Shown one piece after another: positions 47,305 through 58,172 of a stretch of 64,000 nucleotides of DNA (positions within the stretch are counted from its first letter, which is position 1; the number at the start of each line of letters is the position of its first letter). A model generated the notes under the pieces. The model was not told the DNA's origin. It ran no database searches and was given only the letters and a program-made list of their open reading frames with translations. Location: contig NW_006917094.1 of assembly GCF_000516985.1 (NCBI RefSeq), forward strand, positions 62,001-126,000. Reading direction: 5' to 3'. A program made the position numbers and the translations under genes. The stretch comes from Pestalotiopsis fici W106-1. Taxonomy: Eukaryota; Ascomycota; Sordariomycetes; Amphisphaeriales; Sporocadaceae.

Positions 47305-47628
47305 TTAGCTCATGTTATGTCTCTGAAAGCAAGTTGTAGCAACTATCAAGAAGTAGTTGGTAGAAGGGTCCAAAGGAATGTTAACAGGAAGCTCAGGCAA
47401 GTCGAGAACCTCAAGGAAACCCATTCCTAGGGTCCGGGAAAGGTTGAGTCCCTCTCTACCCTCAATCCCTAGCAGCCGGAAGGCGGACACACTATAGCCG
47501 TCGCGGCGAGCACGCGCGTCGGGAGACCTCTGGGCGAAATGCCCCTGGGAGGTCACAAAGAACGAACTCCTTTGAACAAAATCATTCCCGACAATTTGCG
47601 AAAAGGTGGTGGCATTTGATAAGGTCAT
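47305..47628 (-). CDS. Possible small ORF in the wetA leader region
   Basis: A 107-codon minus-strand frame opens MTLSNATTFSQIVGNDF and lies 246 bp upstream of the wetA start, on the same strand. Its composition is protein-like, with no obvious low complexity. It has no recognised domain, signal peptide or TM segment. It could be a separate small gene, an upstream ORF in a long wetA leader, or chance. Confidence is low. Confidence 0.25.
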   Translation of the reverse strand: MTLSNATTFSQIVGNDFVQRSSFFVTSQGHFAQRSPDARARRDGYSVSAFRLLGIEGREGLNLSRTLGMGFLEVLDLPELPVNIPLDPSTNYFLIVATTCFQRHNMS

Positions 47629-47994
47629 GATATTCAGCTAGTCGACGAGTGGAGAATCGAGCAGCGAGGGTAGGTGTCTTGAAACAAAGCAGGGCTGGAT
47701 TGGAATGTTTGATCAAGGCCTATGAACAACAACAGCACCTCTGCACGGGCCGATCTGTTGCTGATACCGAGGCTATGAACCGACTACAATAATCACCCTA
47801 GTCACGAGAGAGCCATGATTGGTTGACAACGTGATCATGTTGCGTTGGGTCCTGTACAAACATGTTGAATGCGCTTGCCACGGAGGCAAGGGAGATTTCT
47901 CAATCTTTAGCAGTCCATGAATAGCAACCCGCGAACCCACCTAGTGGTCGGGATTTAAAAGCAGGTATCACGAGAATAAAGAAGCAACAAGGGG
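47449..47994. promoter_or_regulatory. Candidate BrlA response elements upstream of wetA
   Basis: Matches to the Aspergillus BrlA site (C/A)(G/A)AGGG(G/A) occur at 47449-47455 (minus strand, AGAGGGA), 47887-47893 (CAAGGGA) and 47988-47994 (CAAGGGG), 390-940 bp upstream of the wetA start. About one match per kilobase on both strands is expected by chance, so the excess is small. Assignment is inference. Confidence 0.25.
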
Positions 47995-48537
47995 TTGGGT
48001 CTGAAAGAGGCAAGCCATACGACATGAGATGCCCCTTTCTCCAGGATTTGGCTCAACATCTCTTGTTCATTTTCTTGCAGGCGCGTTTGCGCAATCGCGC
48101 CCTCGATAACTAAGATCATGCATAGCTCCAGATCCGATTAGGGTCTCTGTTTCTCCGATCGACTCTACCGGATCTTATTCGGCGGCTCCATGTCGCTCCC
48201 GCTCAGAATCCATAAATCCACGATTTTATCCCAAGTCGAAAGGAATCCATGGCGGGACTCATTTCCACACGATATTCCCTTTTCTAATCCGCCCTTGCAA
48301 GCCACCGCTGAACAAGTTGGAACGCCCAATACATGCTGTACATATATGCCGTCGATGCTGGCACTTCTGGGAATGCCCATATCGAGCTGGTATCTGTGCC
48401 CCAGATTCTAAACAATCAAACGCCTGCTCCCGGGGTATATGCTTTGTTTAATCCAGAAATTTGTACAGTGACAATTCAAGCAAACTCAAAAGAGAAATGA
48501 CAAAATGGAGAAAACAAATGGGGAAGGAAACAAAATG

Positions 48538-49590
48538 CTATCCAACTATTGGCATGGCCGTGTCCTCTTCTGGAGGCGGAGTGAGCATTTGTTTTGGATC
48601 AATTGGATCCGTTGGCTTTGACTTGTCTCTCCTCCTCATCTTGAGCTTGTTCCGCACCAGACCTCTCTTGCTGAGATGCGCGGCAGCTTCTGCAGATGAT
48701 CGATAATTCAGGCCATTCGCTCGGCGGATGCCAGATGGTTTCCCTGCTTGGCGTAGACTGGCCAGCTTGCACATGAACGCCAGCTCCTCGTTGTCGGCGA
48801 GTGGATCGCCCACTTCCAGCGAGTCGGACAAGCCTTGCACCGCGCCAGCATCCAACATTGGTTGATCAGCCTTCGCCTGGACCTTGCCACCCACAAGAAC
48901 CCCCGGATCCGTGGAAGCTGCTGGTAGGGGGTTTGATTGAACATTGCATTGCACGCCATGCGCTATCATGGACTCTACCAGTGCTTCACGTATAGCACGA
49001 GGATTAGATGATGTAGGCTCTGCAGGAGTTTCTGGTTGTGGCAGAAATTGGTGGTGGGCGGGAGACCTTGACGCATCTGATGCGACTTCTGCAGCGGCGT
49101 GCTCGGCAGGGGAGGTTGTTTCCTGTGCCGGCGCATCGGGTGTCTGCGGCGTGGCCCTATACATATTTCGGAGGGCAGCACGGGGAACTTGGAGCTGGGT
49201 CCGCCTGAAGGGCATGGCAAAGCTGGATATTGGATCATCATCCAGCGATGGCCACTCGGTAGACACATCTTCCATGTGCGACACGGCCCTGACTTGCCCA
49301 TTGCTTCGCACATAAGGTAATAGGGTTTGCCTGCTCATCTGTCGGACAATGTGATCAATACCAGTCGAACCCGAGCCCGAGTCCGAATTCGATGAGCCGT
49401 GCTGGCTCGAGCTATCCTCCTCCGTGGGCCGATATTTGGTCGTTGCGGGAGTGGCTTGTGGCGAGAACCAATCTACCGGATCATAGTCGTTGTTTGGCGA
49501 CAAGTGCGGCTCGGATTTGTTGGCGTCATCAACATGATGGCGCGTCCGATGCACCTCCTCCACCTGGTGGAAGGTGAAGTTGTCGAACAT
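48538..49590 (-). CDS. Unrecognised 350-aa protein next to wetA
   Basis: A single exon of 350 aa beginning MFDNFTFHQVEEVHRTRHHV. I do not recognise a domain. The N-terminal half is Ser/Asp-rich and disordered (HGSSNSDSGSGSTG). Short motifs that look conserved in style are EWPSLDDDPISSFAMPFRR, AIREALVESMIAHGVQCNV and DNEELAFMCKLASLRQAGK. The C-terminus is strongly basic (SKRGLVRNKLKMRRRDKSK), then Pro-rich (LTPPPEED). No signal peptide or TM segment, so it is probably cytosolic or nuclear. The basic tail could be a nuclear localisation signal. It lies between WetA and FluG, on the same strand as both. A regulatory role is possible but unproven. Confidence 0.75.
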   Translation of the reverse strand: MFDNFTFHQVEEVHRTRHHVDDANKSEPHLSPNNDYDPVDWFSPQATPATTKYRPTEEDSSSQHGSSNSDSGSGSTGIDHIVRQMSRQTLLPYVRSNGQVRAVSHMEDVSTEWPSLDDDPISSFAMPFRRTQLQVPRAALRNMYRATPQTPDAPAQETTSPAEHAAAEVASDASRSPAHHQFLPQPETPAEPTSSNPRAIREALVESMIAHGVQCNVQSNPLPAASTDPGVLVGGKVQAKADQPMLDAGAVQGLSDSLEVGDPLADNEELAFMCKLASLRQAGKPSGIRRANGLNYRSSAEAAAHLSKRGLVRNKLKMRRRDKSKPTDPIDPKQMLTPPPEEDTAMPIVG

Positions 49591-52506
49591 CGTAGCTTTG
49601 GAGCAACATGAAGAACGAATCCAATAGAAATCCCTCTATACTTTGAAATGGTTTCTTCTTCTTCTTTCTTTTGTTTTTTTCCCGGTGGACGTTTTTACGA
49701 GACGTCGACCATGAGATATGTCATCATGTAGATAGTAGTATGTAACTCGTAGTAGTGGCAAGAGGATGGAAGTGGGTAAGATTTGGGGGGCTTTTTGATC
49801 AAATGGAAAATGGGGAAGGGGGACCCGGGGATTATTTAGAGGTGGCACCAGCAAGCGACCATCAACCGTCGCTTTGGGAGGTGGGCGGATGCGCTAATGC
49901 AGAGGCCCAGAAGTGATTCCAGCAATGCCGTCGCCGTGTCGCCCTGCACCGGTGGAACGTAGGTCAACCATCCCCCAAATGGGCAGATGCGCCGGCAGAG
50001 ACAGACGCCCATCAGCGAGTGAGACGGCCCCCGTCTTAGCCCCGAAGACTCTTACTATGTACAAGGGGGGCCGAAAGAAAGCAGCCAGGCAGGTAACCAG
50101 GTTTTCGGTCCTGTCTACATACTACTACAGATTATAACCACCTCGTATGGCAGCGAGCAGACAAGCAGTACATAACTACTAGGTATGTATGGAGGTAGGC
50201 TAGTTTGTACGAACGTCTTTCGTACTTTGGTCATGATGTGTGGTCACTGCTTCCGAGCGAGTTGAATGACGACCAGGAACTAAATCCTGCTATACTACCT
50301 TATGAACCGTCTCCAATAGTAGTAACAGGACAGGAATCCCACATGTAGGTTAGATGGAGCAGCCAACTCTCACACTATGTGCTCATCAAGAGCATCAAAA
50401 TTATGTAGTGCACTATGCAGTAGTAACCTTTTTGCAAATCTATCCAGCGGGGGCAGGCTCCAAAGGTAATGGCCGTCTGTTTCCTCGACATCGAAAACAG
50501 TGCAGGATGTACGAGTTGCAGTGAATGATTCAAGACTACCCCAAATCCTTGGAACCCGCAGCTTGGCAGCCACTGAGACAGGGAACAGGGCAGTGGCAAT
50601 GAGACCCCGGGAATAGCAAGATTGCACAGTGACATGCTCATTGCGGAACACGCCCGGCGCGCTTGCACCCTCCCCATGTGTCGAGTCGGGTGTGCCTTTG
50701 TCTTTGCCTACTACACCAGCGATGTCACAAACCTCGATTGCCCTGCACCATCTTCAGCACAGATGGGTATTGAATTCATCATGCGCTCAAAAGCCCCATA
50801 TGCAAGTTTAAGACACAGATGTAAAGTCAGATCAGTTCTTGCTAGACGGCTTCTTCGAGATTAAAGGTGGCGTACAAAGTAGTATTAATAGCAGGATTTT
50901 ACTACATACTATGATATAGCCCGACGCTGATGACTGTACAGCAGGTACGATGTACTGTGTAGTATCTCACGTACAGTAGGTGCCGTCATTCGGTAACAAA
51001 TCCGGCCACACGGTTCGGTGGAGCACAAGCATGGCGCCGTTGGTTCAGCACTGATCTCCCTCTCGCTCTGGCTTGGATACCTACGCTTTTTCATAGTAGT
51101 TGTTTGTCGACTTTTACATGTCTTGACGGAAATCCGAGCCCAGGGTAAGATTATCTTGGTGCGTACTATGTAGTAGAGTGATGTACACAGTAGCTCGAGT
51201 AGATGCTACACGTGGGAGCCCAATTCATCCCAATTTGCATTCATCCTAGCAAAAAGAAGCCACCAAGCTTCCTCAGATTGGAAGGCTGGCCGTCATGATA
51301 TGACGGACGACCGACGGTCCACCGACAACCTAGAAGACTGCTTTCGTCCTTCGAGCCTGAAGGGGGTTCAGCAATACACTAAAAACCTGCCCTGGTCAGA
51401 GTCCACCATGGGGATTGGACGCCCCGTCCCAGGGTGTGGGAGAGGCCCCTGGTAGTGATGGTGCATCCCACGCAAGTGTAGACACGGCAGCCATCTTGAC
51501 ACGAACCATCTAAACGTGGCTCGTGGCTTTGGGAAGAAATAAAGATGCCGTCTCTGCCCCCACTCACAAATCTAGGCAGATTCACAGTTTTGCCCAATAG
51601 TATCGCATTTTGGCCTCAACTTCAAGCGGGCATATAGGAGATGGTGGCAACCCACTGCGGTGGTCGCTCAGCAGATATGGTCACGCCAGGCGAATTCAGG
51701 TGCTTCTATGGGAACAGAAGGTAACATTGACCTCACAGTAGGTATGCATCAGCAAGACCCAGTCCCGGACAGGCGGCAAAGTGCGCCTGTTTTTGCCTAT
51801 TGACTGGGCCCCCTAGCACACAGCCTCTAATACGTAGCCGTCGGAATTCGGAGTTGATTCAGCAAACATCTCTTTAGCCAAACCTTTGATCTTCCGGAGC
51901 GAGTTCCATCGACGCCATGGCTTAAACCGTCATGATCTACATTGTACTTCATCCTTCACAAATGTGGCGTCCGTCTAGCAACAAAGTCGACAAGTCCGGC
52001 TTGTAAAGCAGGAAGGAAAAGCCGCGAGGAGCGTATGGGATACAAGGTTTGTTTTTCTGCCAAATCCCAACCATGGTCAGCAAACAAGCTTGTCGGGTAT
52101 GTCGCTGATGCTTAAGCGCTCGCTTGCGTGTCGTTTGGTCTAGCACGACAGCTTCGACATCTAAAATCGCTGTGCCTCTTGTACCTCGAGACTGCCTACA
52201 AAATCAGTCACCCATGTGCCATAGTACACTGCATGCGGCGCAGGAGAATCACACCGACAGATTGTTGCTTTTCCCGTCTCAACACGCGATGAATTTTCCA
52301 GCGTGCATATGAAGTACAGAATATACTTCGCACAGAGGTAGGATCATCAACGGTAGGTCTACGCAACATGAGCAGAAGGATCAGTCATAAAATCCCCAAA
52401 ACTTCACACAATCAAGCCACCATGTCAATCCCATGAGCACAAGACTCCTACCATCCCCTTGCCGTTGCCCATGAATTCCAGGAGACCTTATGAGGTGGTC
52501 GTTACA

Positions 52507-52809
52507 TTAACTTGTCTGAGAGTGCCTTTTGGATTGACTGTTATTGTGTGCGTGGCAGTAGGTATAGTAGGTACCACATAGGCCTTGAACTTTGTTACAA
52601 ACAATTCCACGTGTCTTGATGCATCTGTCAAAGTACCAACCTGCATCACAGTAGCACGTACATAAAACGGGCATGAGACGATACACGTTGATCGAGCGAC
52701 CCAGTCGACTTCTTTCTTGCGCCAAAGAGGGAGGGGGGAGCATGGATGTGAAGGATATGCGAAATAGGCAGCATTGATAGTCTCCTGCCAGGATCAGGAA
52801 GCTTGACAA
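52507..52809 (-). CDS. Possible small Cys-rich ORF
   Basis: A 100-codon minus-strand frame has seven Cys within its C-terminal half, spaced C-x-C-x-C-x8-C-x7-C-x6-C-x6-C, in CTCYCDAGWYFDRC and onward. This recalls small Cys-rich secreted proteins, but the N-terminus is not a convincing signal peptide and no family is recognised. Short Cys-rich frames also arise by chance. Confidence 0.2.
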   Translation of the reverse strand: MSSFLILAGDYQCCLFRISFTSMLPPPSLAQERSRLGRSINVYRLMPVLCTCYCDAGWYFDRCIKTRGIVCNKVQGLCGTYYTYCHAHNNSQSKRHSQTS

Positions 52810-53456
52810 TTCTCTACGTACGGCTCGAACGCCTCTTGTGCCGAGTCTCGAGACTGTTCTCAGTCTACTTGTAAGTCGGTGCCGCGAAGGAAAGTGAAGA
52901 TGTAGTGTACCAGCGTTTCAGCCATTATTCGCAAAAAAAGAACGTGGACCTAGACACGATTCTGGAAGATGTCTGTCTTTTTCTCTTGTAGCGTTACTCG
53001 ATCAAGAGTTGTCTATCCGACGCCGTCACAACAACGTTTTAACCAAAGGAGTGACACCAAATAGAAGCCGGCCTTATTGCTTTTTGCGTTGATATCGGTG
53101 TGTTGAAGAACCAAGTGAACATTGGGTCATTTTCTCGATGGAATTCGTAAATGAACCATGAAAAATGAGTATGATGCATGAATATCTTTCCACAAGAAAA
53201 GATTCCGGGGTAATTACAATACCTACATCCCCCTCCTTGTGTTGGGCTGTGCCGGCAGGAAGATGTCGACTGTATGGATGGCGTGCGAAGGTACGGATGA
53301 TGAGGCTATTCGTGGGATCTTTGCTGCCGGCAATGGCTATAACCGCGTGGGAAACAACATTGAGTCCAGTATGGGGTGGCAAGGTCTGAAAGGCAGGGAT
53401 TTCGTGAACAAGAAATTGGCGACTTATCAAATCTACTTTACTGTACCACCTTCTTG

Positions 53457-53484
53457 CTTTTTTTTCTTTTTTCTTTTTTTTTTT
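53457..53484. repeat. Polypyrimidine tract
   Basis: A run of T with a few C, 28 bp long, in the spacer upstream of the small Cys-rich gene; a typical fungal promoter element or simple repeat. Confidence 0.7.
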
Positions 53485-53764
53485 ACTTCCCTGTGCCCAA
53501 TAAAGGAAGCCACCTGGTATTTTACATCGCGTCTATTTAACTTTTTTGAAGCAAATCAAATACCGCCTTAAATTTCGGCATCAACATTGCTAAGATGCTT
53601 GCTAGTTCTGAGCGTTGGATAAAAGAGTTTTTGATTCCTCTTGGCCTGGAGTAGAGTCATAATCAAACAGCACTCTCAAACTACTCAAGCATAGGTATAA
53701 ATCGCAGAACGGTAAGCTCTTGTCAATTCTTGTGACGAGGTAGATGCTTATATTTCGTCTACAG

Positions 53765-54485
53765 ATGTTGTCCTTTACAAATGGGTTCAAACGCCCCGCC
53801 GAGCCTTCGAGTACCTCTGAGTCGGTAGCCAAAAAGACGAAGGTGAAGAGTGCCCGAGGCCTGGTTCGGCCGGCAGAGAAGTGGTGTCGTAACTGCGTTT
53901 CGCGCCTAGCATCCAACCGGCATCATCGGTGCTCGAGCCAAACTGGTAAACACTATCCTTTAGTCTCTTCCAATTGTGTTCTGATTGTCCTGTAGGCATC
54001 GGTATCAAGGTGTGTGTTGATTGCAAGGATATTAAAGCTACTTGCAAACCGGTATGCATCGCACTGTCTTGAAGACTCGTTATGTGCATCATGCTAATCC
54101 AGTCTAGCTTCCACAAGTTGCGGTGCAATCTCTCATTGCTGCTCTCGCCACAGCCGATGCAGTCGATGACAAGGACGAGCAGTCCGTTCATGTTTTCACC
54201 ACTGCTATTACAAATTGTCGCAGGAAACTCAAGGCAGAGGCTGTGACTATGAAAGAGGCCTCAACAGCTCCCGCAGCCACAACCGCGCCTGTAGCCGAAA
54301 CTGTTCCCTTGGCCAAGCTCATCCCCTCGGCTATGTCTTCACCTGACTATGCCTCGGAATTCCTTGAAATAGGCCGCCGAATTGCAGATGCATTGGAGGC
54401 AATCCATCACGTCAAGAAGGCTCGCTGGGATAGCGAGCAGCAAGAGGAAGAGGATGCAGAGTACATACCAAGTGACTCTGAGTAA
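53765..54485 (+). CDS. Small Cys-rich protein with two C-x2-C pairs
   Basis: Three exons (53765-53945, 53996-54051 and 54108-54485) with 50- and 56-bp introns join in frame to 204 aa. An ATG seven codons upstream (53744) is in frame, but the sequence just before 53765 (TCTACAG) looks like a splice acceptor, so the 5' end is uncertain. The N-terminus is basic (KRPAEPSSTSESVAKKTKVK), like a nuclear localisation signal. A compact cluster follows, split across exons: WCRNCVSRLASNRHHRC, then KVCVDCKDIKATCKP, two C-x2-C pairs with extra Cys/His that could bind one or two zinc ions. The C-terminal part is helical with an Ala/Thr/Pro stretch and an acidic end. I do not recognise the function. Similar small C-x2-C proteins exist in Sordariomycetes as lineage-specific families. 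Confidence 0.72.
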
Positions 54486-54780
54486 TGATTGAAATAGTTA
54501 TTTGATATGCGAAAAGAAGCGATTATATGTGGCTATCCGTGTACAGGCTCTATGAGGTTGTTGTTTGTGCGGGAAATTTACTCCCATTGCGCGCATTCAT
54601 TTCCGTGACTTAGCAGAATCATCTTTAACATCATTCTCAGTGTGTTCAGTACGGGCGTATCATTGCTACAGCGTGGGGGTTGTTTCGTTTCCATGTACAG
54701 CGTGTCCATGGTAAATTTTATTTACTGGAACATGTAGGCATTCTCAATTATTGTAGAACCCTAACGGACAACAGTTGCGA

Positions 54781-57582
54781 CTAGTAACGTGCAATCAACC
54801 ATTGCCGGCGTTCTGTTGCTTCCATTGGCTCTAACATCTCCAGTTCAGCCGTCTTCATATCAATGTACCTCTTCACAAAGTCCTTGTTCAAGAGGTCCGT
54901 CAGCTCCGTATCCGTTTCGAGCACCTTGAGGGCGGCCCTCAGGTCCTTGGGGAACGACTTTGTGATGCCTAATTCCCTCCTTTCCTCGTCACTGAGCTTG
55001 GCGGGGTCGCCGAGAAAGTCCTTTGCAACCAGTTTCTCTTTGGTCACAACGCCATGTGTACCAGCTGCGAGTATGCCGGCCATTGCTATATATGGATTTG
55101 TGATGCCATCAATCGTCTTGATCTCCCAATGGCTGTCCTTGCACTTTCGCAAAGGGGCTTCTTTGTTTTCTGTGCCCCAAGTAACCCAGCGACCGCCTGC
55201 CCAAGCTGAGTCAACCATACGCTCGTAACTCGCAATGTTGCTGTACATAAGCGCGATCAGAGCAGTGAAGTGCTTGATTATACCAGCATAGAAAGGCTCG
55301 TACACCTCCTTGGAATCGCCTCCCAAAGAGGTGATGGACATGTGCACTGAACTTAAGTCAGTAGTTTTTCACAGGTAGCACATTTCATTGGAACCTCAGC
55401 TTAGAGGAAGTATTTTTCACGAGCGGGAACGAGAATCACACAACTGGAGTGTACTTACTGTGACTTGCTGTGCCACAATTGAAGGGAAACGGCTTGGGAT
55501 GTAGCGTCATTCTAAAGCCATGTCGTGCTGCAGCTGCCTCAACGATCAGTCGGGTTGTTAGAAGGACCTCGCACGCTTCCATCGGTGGTTTAGGTGGAAG
55601 TATAATTTCGTACTGGCCAGGGGCATTCTCCGGATGAATTTGTTCAATATCAATGCCTGCATCGGTGAGGTTATCGAGTATCTCATCGAGGGCGCTGTTA
55701 AAGCTTCCAGGACGACCGGCGTCGGCAATAGCGCGGGCCATGGACCAAGAATGTCCATCATTTCGCAGCGTGAGATATTTCTCTTGACTATTCGAGTCGG
55801 GGTTCCGCTCCATGATGACAAACTCAAGCTCGAATCCCATCTTGAACTCGAGACCATGGCCCCTGGCATTTTCGATCGTCTTCCTGAGCAGGGCTTTTGG
55901 ACAGAGGTTGAGATCCGACCCATCCTCGTTCATGAATTCACAGAACACCGAAGCGTGACCAGGTGCTGGACCCAAAACGGCTTTTGTATAGTCCACGCGG
56001 ACGGCATACACTCCAGACGAGCTCACCGATGGGATCAACACGTCCGTCTGTAGAATGCCGAATGTAGCTGACGTCAGTGTGAAATGAACATCCTCACCTC
56101 GACGCAGATTATCAAGGACTCGTCTCATAGGCACAAGGCGCATTTTGGAGCTGGACGTGTAGTCGTGCCAGCAGACCCGGAGCCATCTGCAATTCAGTGA
56201 ACTGAGATGTCTAATATCAGCTTCCCGTTGGACTCGGGCGGCGGCAACATCATCTTCATCTTGACTCATTGTAGTTGGCAACGTTGTGGGAACTGCTTTA
56301 GGGGACAGGCCGAGGTCGTAGAGCTTGTTAGAGTTGTTGTAAAGAACATCTTGTACGAGCTGGACGGCTTGATTCGTGTTCAATTGGCCCTTGGCAAGTT
56401 GTCCACCAATCACCTGTGTCCTTGTCAGCTAGTCTCCCAATTATCGGTTATACCAAGCAAGCGTACAGTTTTCATGACAGATTTGATTTCCCTGAGCGTG
56501 ATGAGATACATTTCGGGGTGCGAATGGCCATCGGTACTCATGAGAACCTTGGACCATGGAGTCAATTCCAAAATCTGTCTGAGAATGCCTTCTTGCCCAT
56601 CTTTATTCAAGAAAGGGAACACCTCTCCGATATCAGCGTATACGTTTGGATACATGGTCGCCAGATAGCCAGCTTCTCGCGTCCATGGATAACTCGAGTG
56701 GAGGAGAACAACAGGTACTGTAGGGTACTGGCTGATGAAAGGCTGCAGGTGAGCCGGGGATGATTTTGTTAGGATAATGTCATTGTCGCCTAAGCCTGTG
56801 TGGAACTGGATGGCCTTCTTGTGCTTGCTTTCGCTCTGGCTTATGAGCCTAGCCGTAAGGTGGACTAGACTTTGGTTGAAGGGAAGCTGTTCCGGACGTT
56901 TGAACGGGTCGATGCTCTTGTCAAATAGCTCAACCATGGATTGAAAAGCCAGTGTGCTCTTCTCTTGAACACCCGTAGCGTCGCGAGGAATGTCAAGCCC
57001 ACCGCGATAGCAAATAATGGATTTAAACCCAACGACATCTGGATCGGCAATGCAGCGAGAAATCTCGTCCGCAAACGCCTTGACGACTTCTTCGAGAATG
57101 AGAGCAGCCGACTTGGCACCTCTCGATGACAAGGCTTGCGTGAACAAGCTGCTGGCCAACGTTTCGATTCTAACGATACGCTTGCACTTGCTTGTGACAA
57201 AAGTATCATGCCACGAATACGGGTGAATCAATTCATCACCTCCAAATCCGTCATCCAGAAGAAGAGTCTCAAAGCCTTGATAGCAGCGTCTGTGCCAGGC
57301 AGCTGGATCCTGAGAGTGCTGGACGCGAACAGCCGCCTCGACAGCATCCCAATTCTGCTCACAGCTGAGGACCTGAGCTAGATGTTTGGTTGCTCGTATG
57401 TGAGCTAGACTCGTTTTGGAAGCTTCCAATGCCTCGTTTCCTTGTGCTTCTGAGGCAATCGACAGCAATGGCACCTTGCTGATGTGATTCGGCCTCAGAA
57501 GGTTATGGCAGTGGTTATCAATGAGTGGGGTGTTATCAATCGCGGCATTCAATGCCGTGAAGGCGTCAGATAGCGTTGCCAT
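54781..57582 (-). CDS. fluG: FluG, amidohydrolase-glutamine synthetase I fusion
   Basis: Three exons (57582-56467, 56413-55459 and 55346-54781; introns 53 and 112 bp, donors GTACGC and GTAAGT) join in frame to 878 aa. Residues 1 to about 400 form an amidohydrolase-like domain with the metal motif NHCHN (H24, H26), FGGDELIHPYSWHDTF and later DIGEVFPF. Residues about 440-878 are a type I glutamine-synthetase-like domain: WLRVCWHDYTSSSKMRLVP, GFELEFVIMERN, HPENAPGQYEI, FNCGTASHMH and a terminal helix. This is the exact domain order of Aspergillus FluG (about 865 aa), which acts upstream of BrlA and is required for a small extracellular factor that triggers conidiation. WetA, a late regulator in the same pathway, lies 7.7 kb away. 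Confidence 0.95.
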
Positions 57583-58172
57583 GCTGTGGACAGTATTCCC
57601 GAGCTTGACAAAAGTGACGACAGGAACAAGTGATGATCAGTTAATGTCAAGAGGGAAGAATGGCATCAAAGCATATGAGTTTATGGAGACTTTGTCAAAC
57701 TTGACTTAGGTATTTAAGCGCTGACTGGGCAGTGTTGCAAACAAGAGTGTGTTCTTTCAAGCAAGGCACGGCGCGGGTCTCAGTCTCACTGGGGACGACT
57801 TAGCTCCCTGCAAGTAAGCACAACAAGCTCCGCGCGTGTGGACTCTGCACCACACACACACTCATGTTGGCCAACAATGCGATACAACATCACAACAGCA
57901 AACATACAGGGGTTGAGTGAGAAGAAGAAAATGGGAGGCAGCCATGATTGTTATTGTACCACCAGTCGATCTCAACACGGATCGCCCAAACACTCGCACA
58001 AAGACGAGGGGAGAAAGGGGTGGACGCTCAATCGGTGCAATCCGACAGGAATCGTTCCCTTTTTGGATAGTAATATTGGCAAGCTGACCGATTTATAACA
58101 AACATTGCAACTTGGAGTTGATCGTTTCTTCTTGCGTAAAGACGGTCTCGCTCGATGCCGATGTGAAGACGC
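57583..58172. other. fluG promoter and Nop13 3' spacer
   Basis: About 590 bp between the fluG start and the stop of the same-strand NOP13 gene. It holds the fluG promoter; no gene is seen. A CAC-rich run (CACCACACACACAC) lies near 57849. Confidence 0.65.

Larger units (their letters stand above)
47060..48537. other. wetA upstream region
   Basis: About 1.5 kb upstream of wetA and downstream of the 48538-49590 gene. It contains candidate BrlA elements and one minus-strand 107-codon frame (47305-47628), both listed separately. Nothing else is recognised. Confidence 0.55.
49591..53764. other. Long gene-poor spacer
   Basis: About 4.2 kb. The left part is the promoter of the 48538-49590 gene with a polypyrimidine run near 49650-49680. 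The region 49900-51250 contains many short ACTACATACTA/TAGTAC-like words. A pyrimidine tract lies at 53457-53484. Minus-strand frames are short; one Cys-rich frame at 52507-52809 is listed separately. No tRNA or transposon feature is seen. Confidence 0.5.

Noticed and set aside
53239..53571. Plus-strand 110-codon frame with protein-like middle part
   Set aside because: It runs into the polypyrimidine tract and has no start context, splice site or family match.
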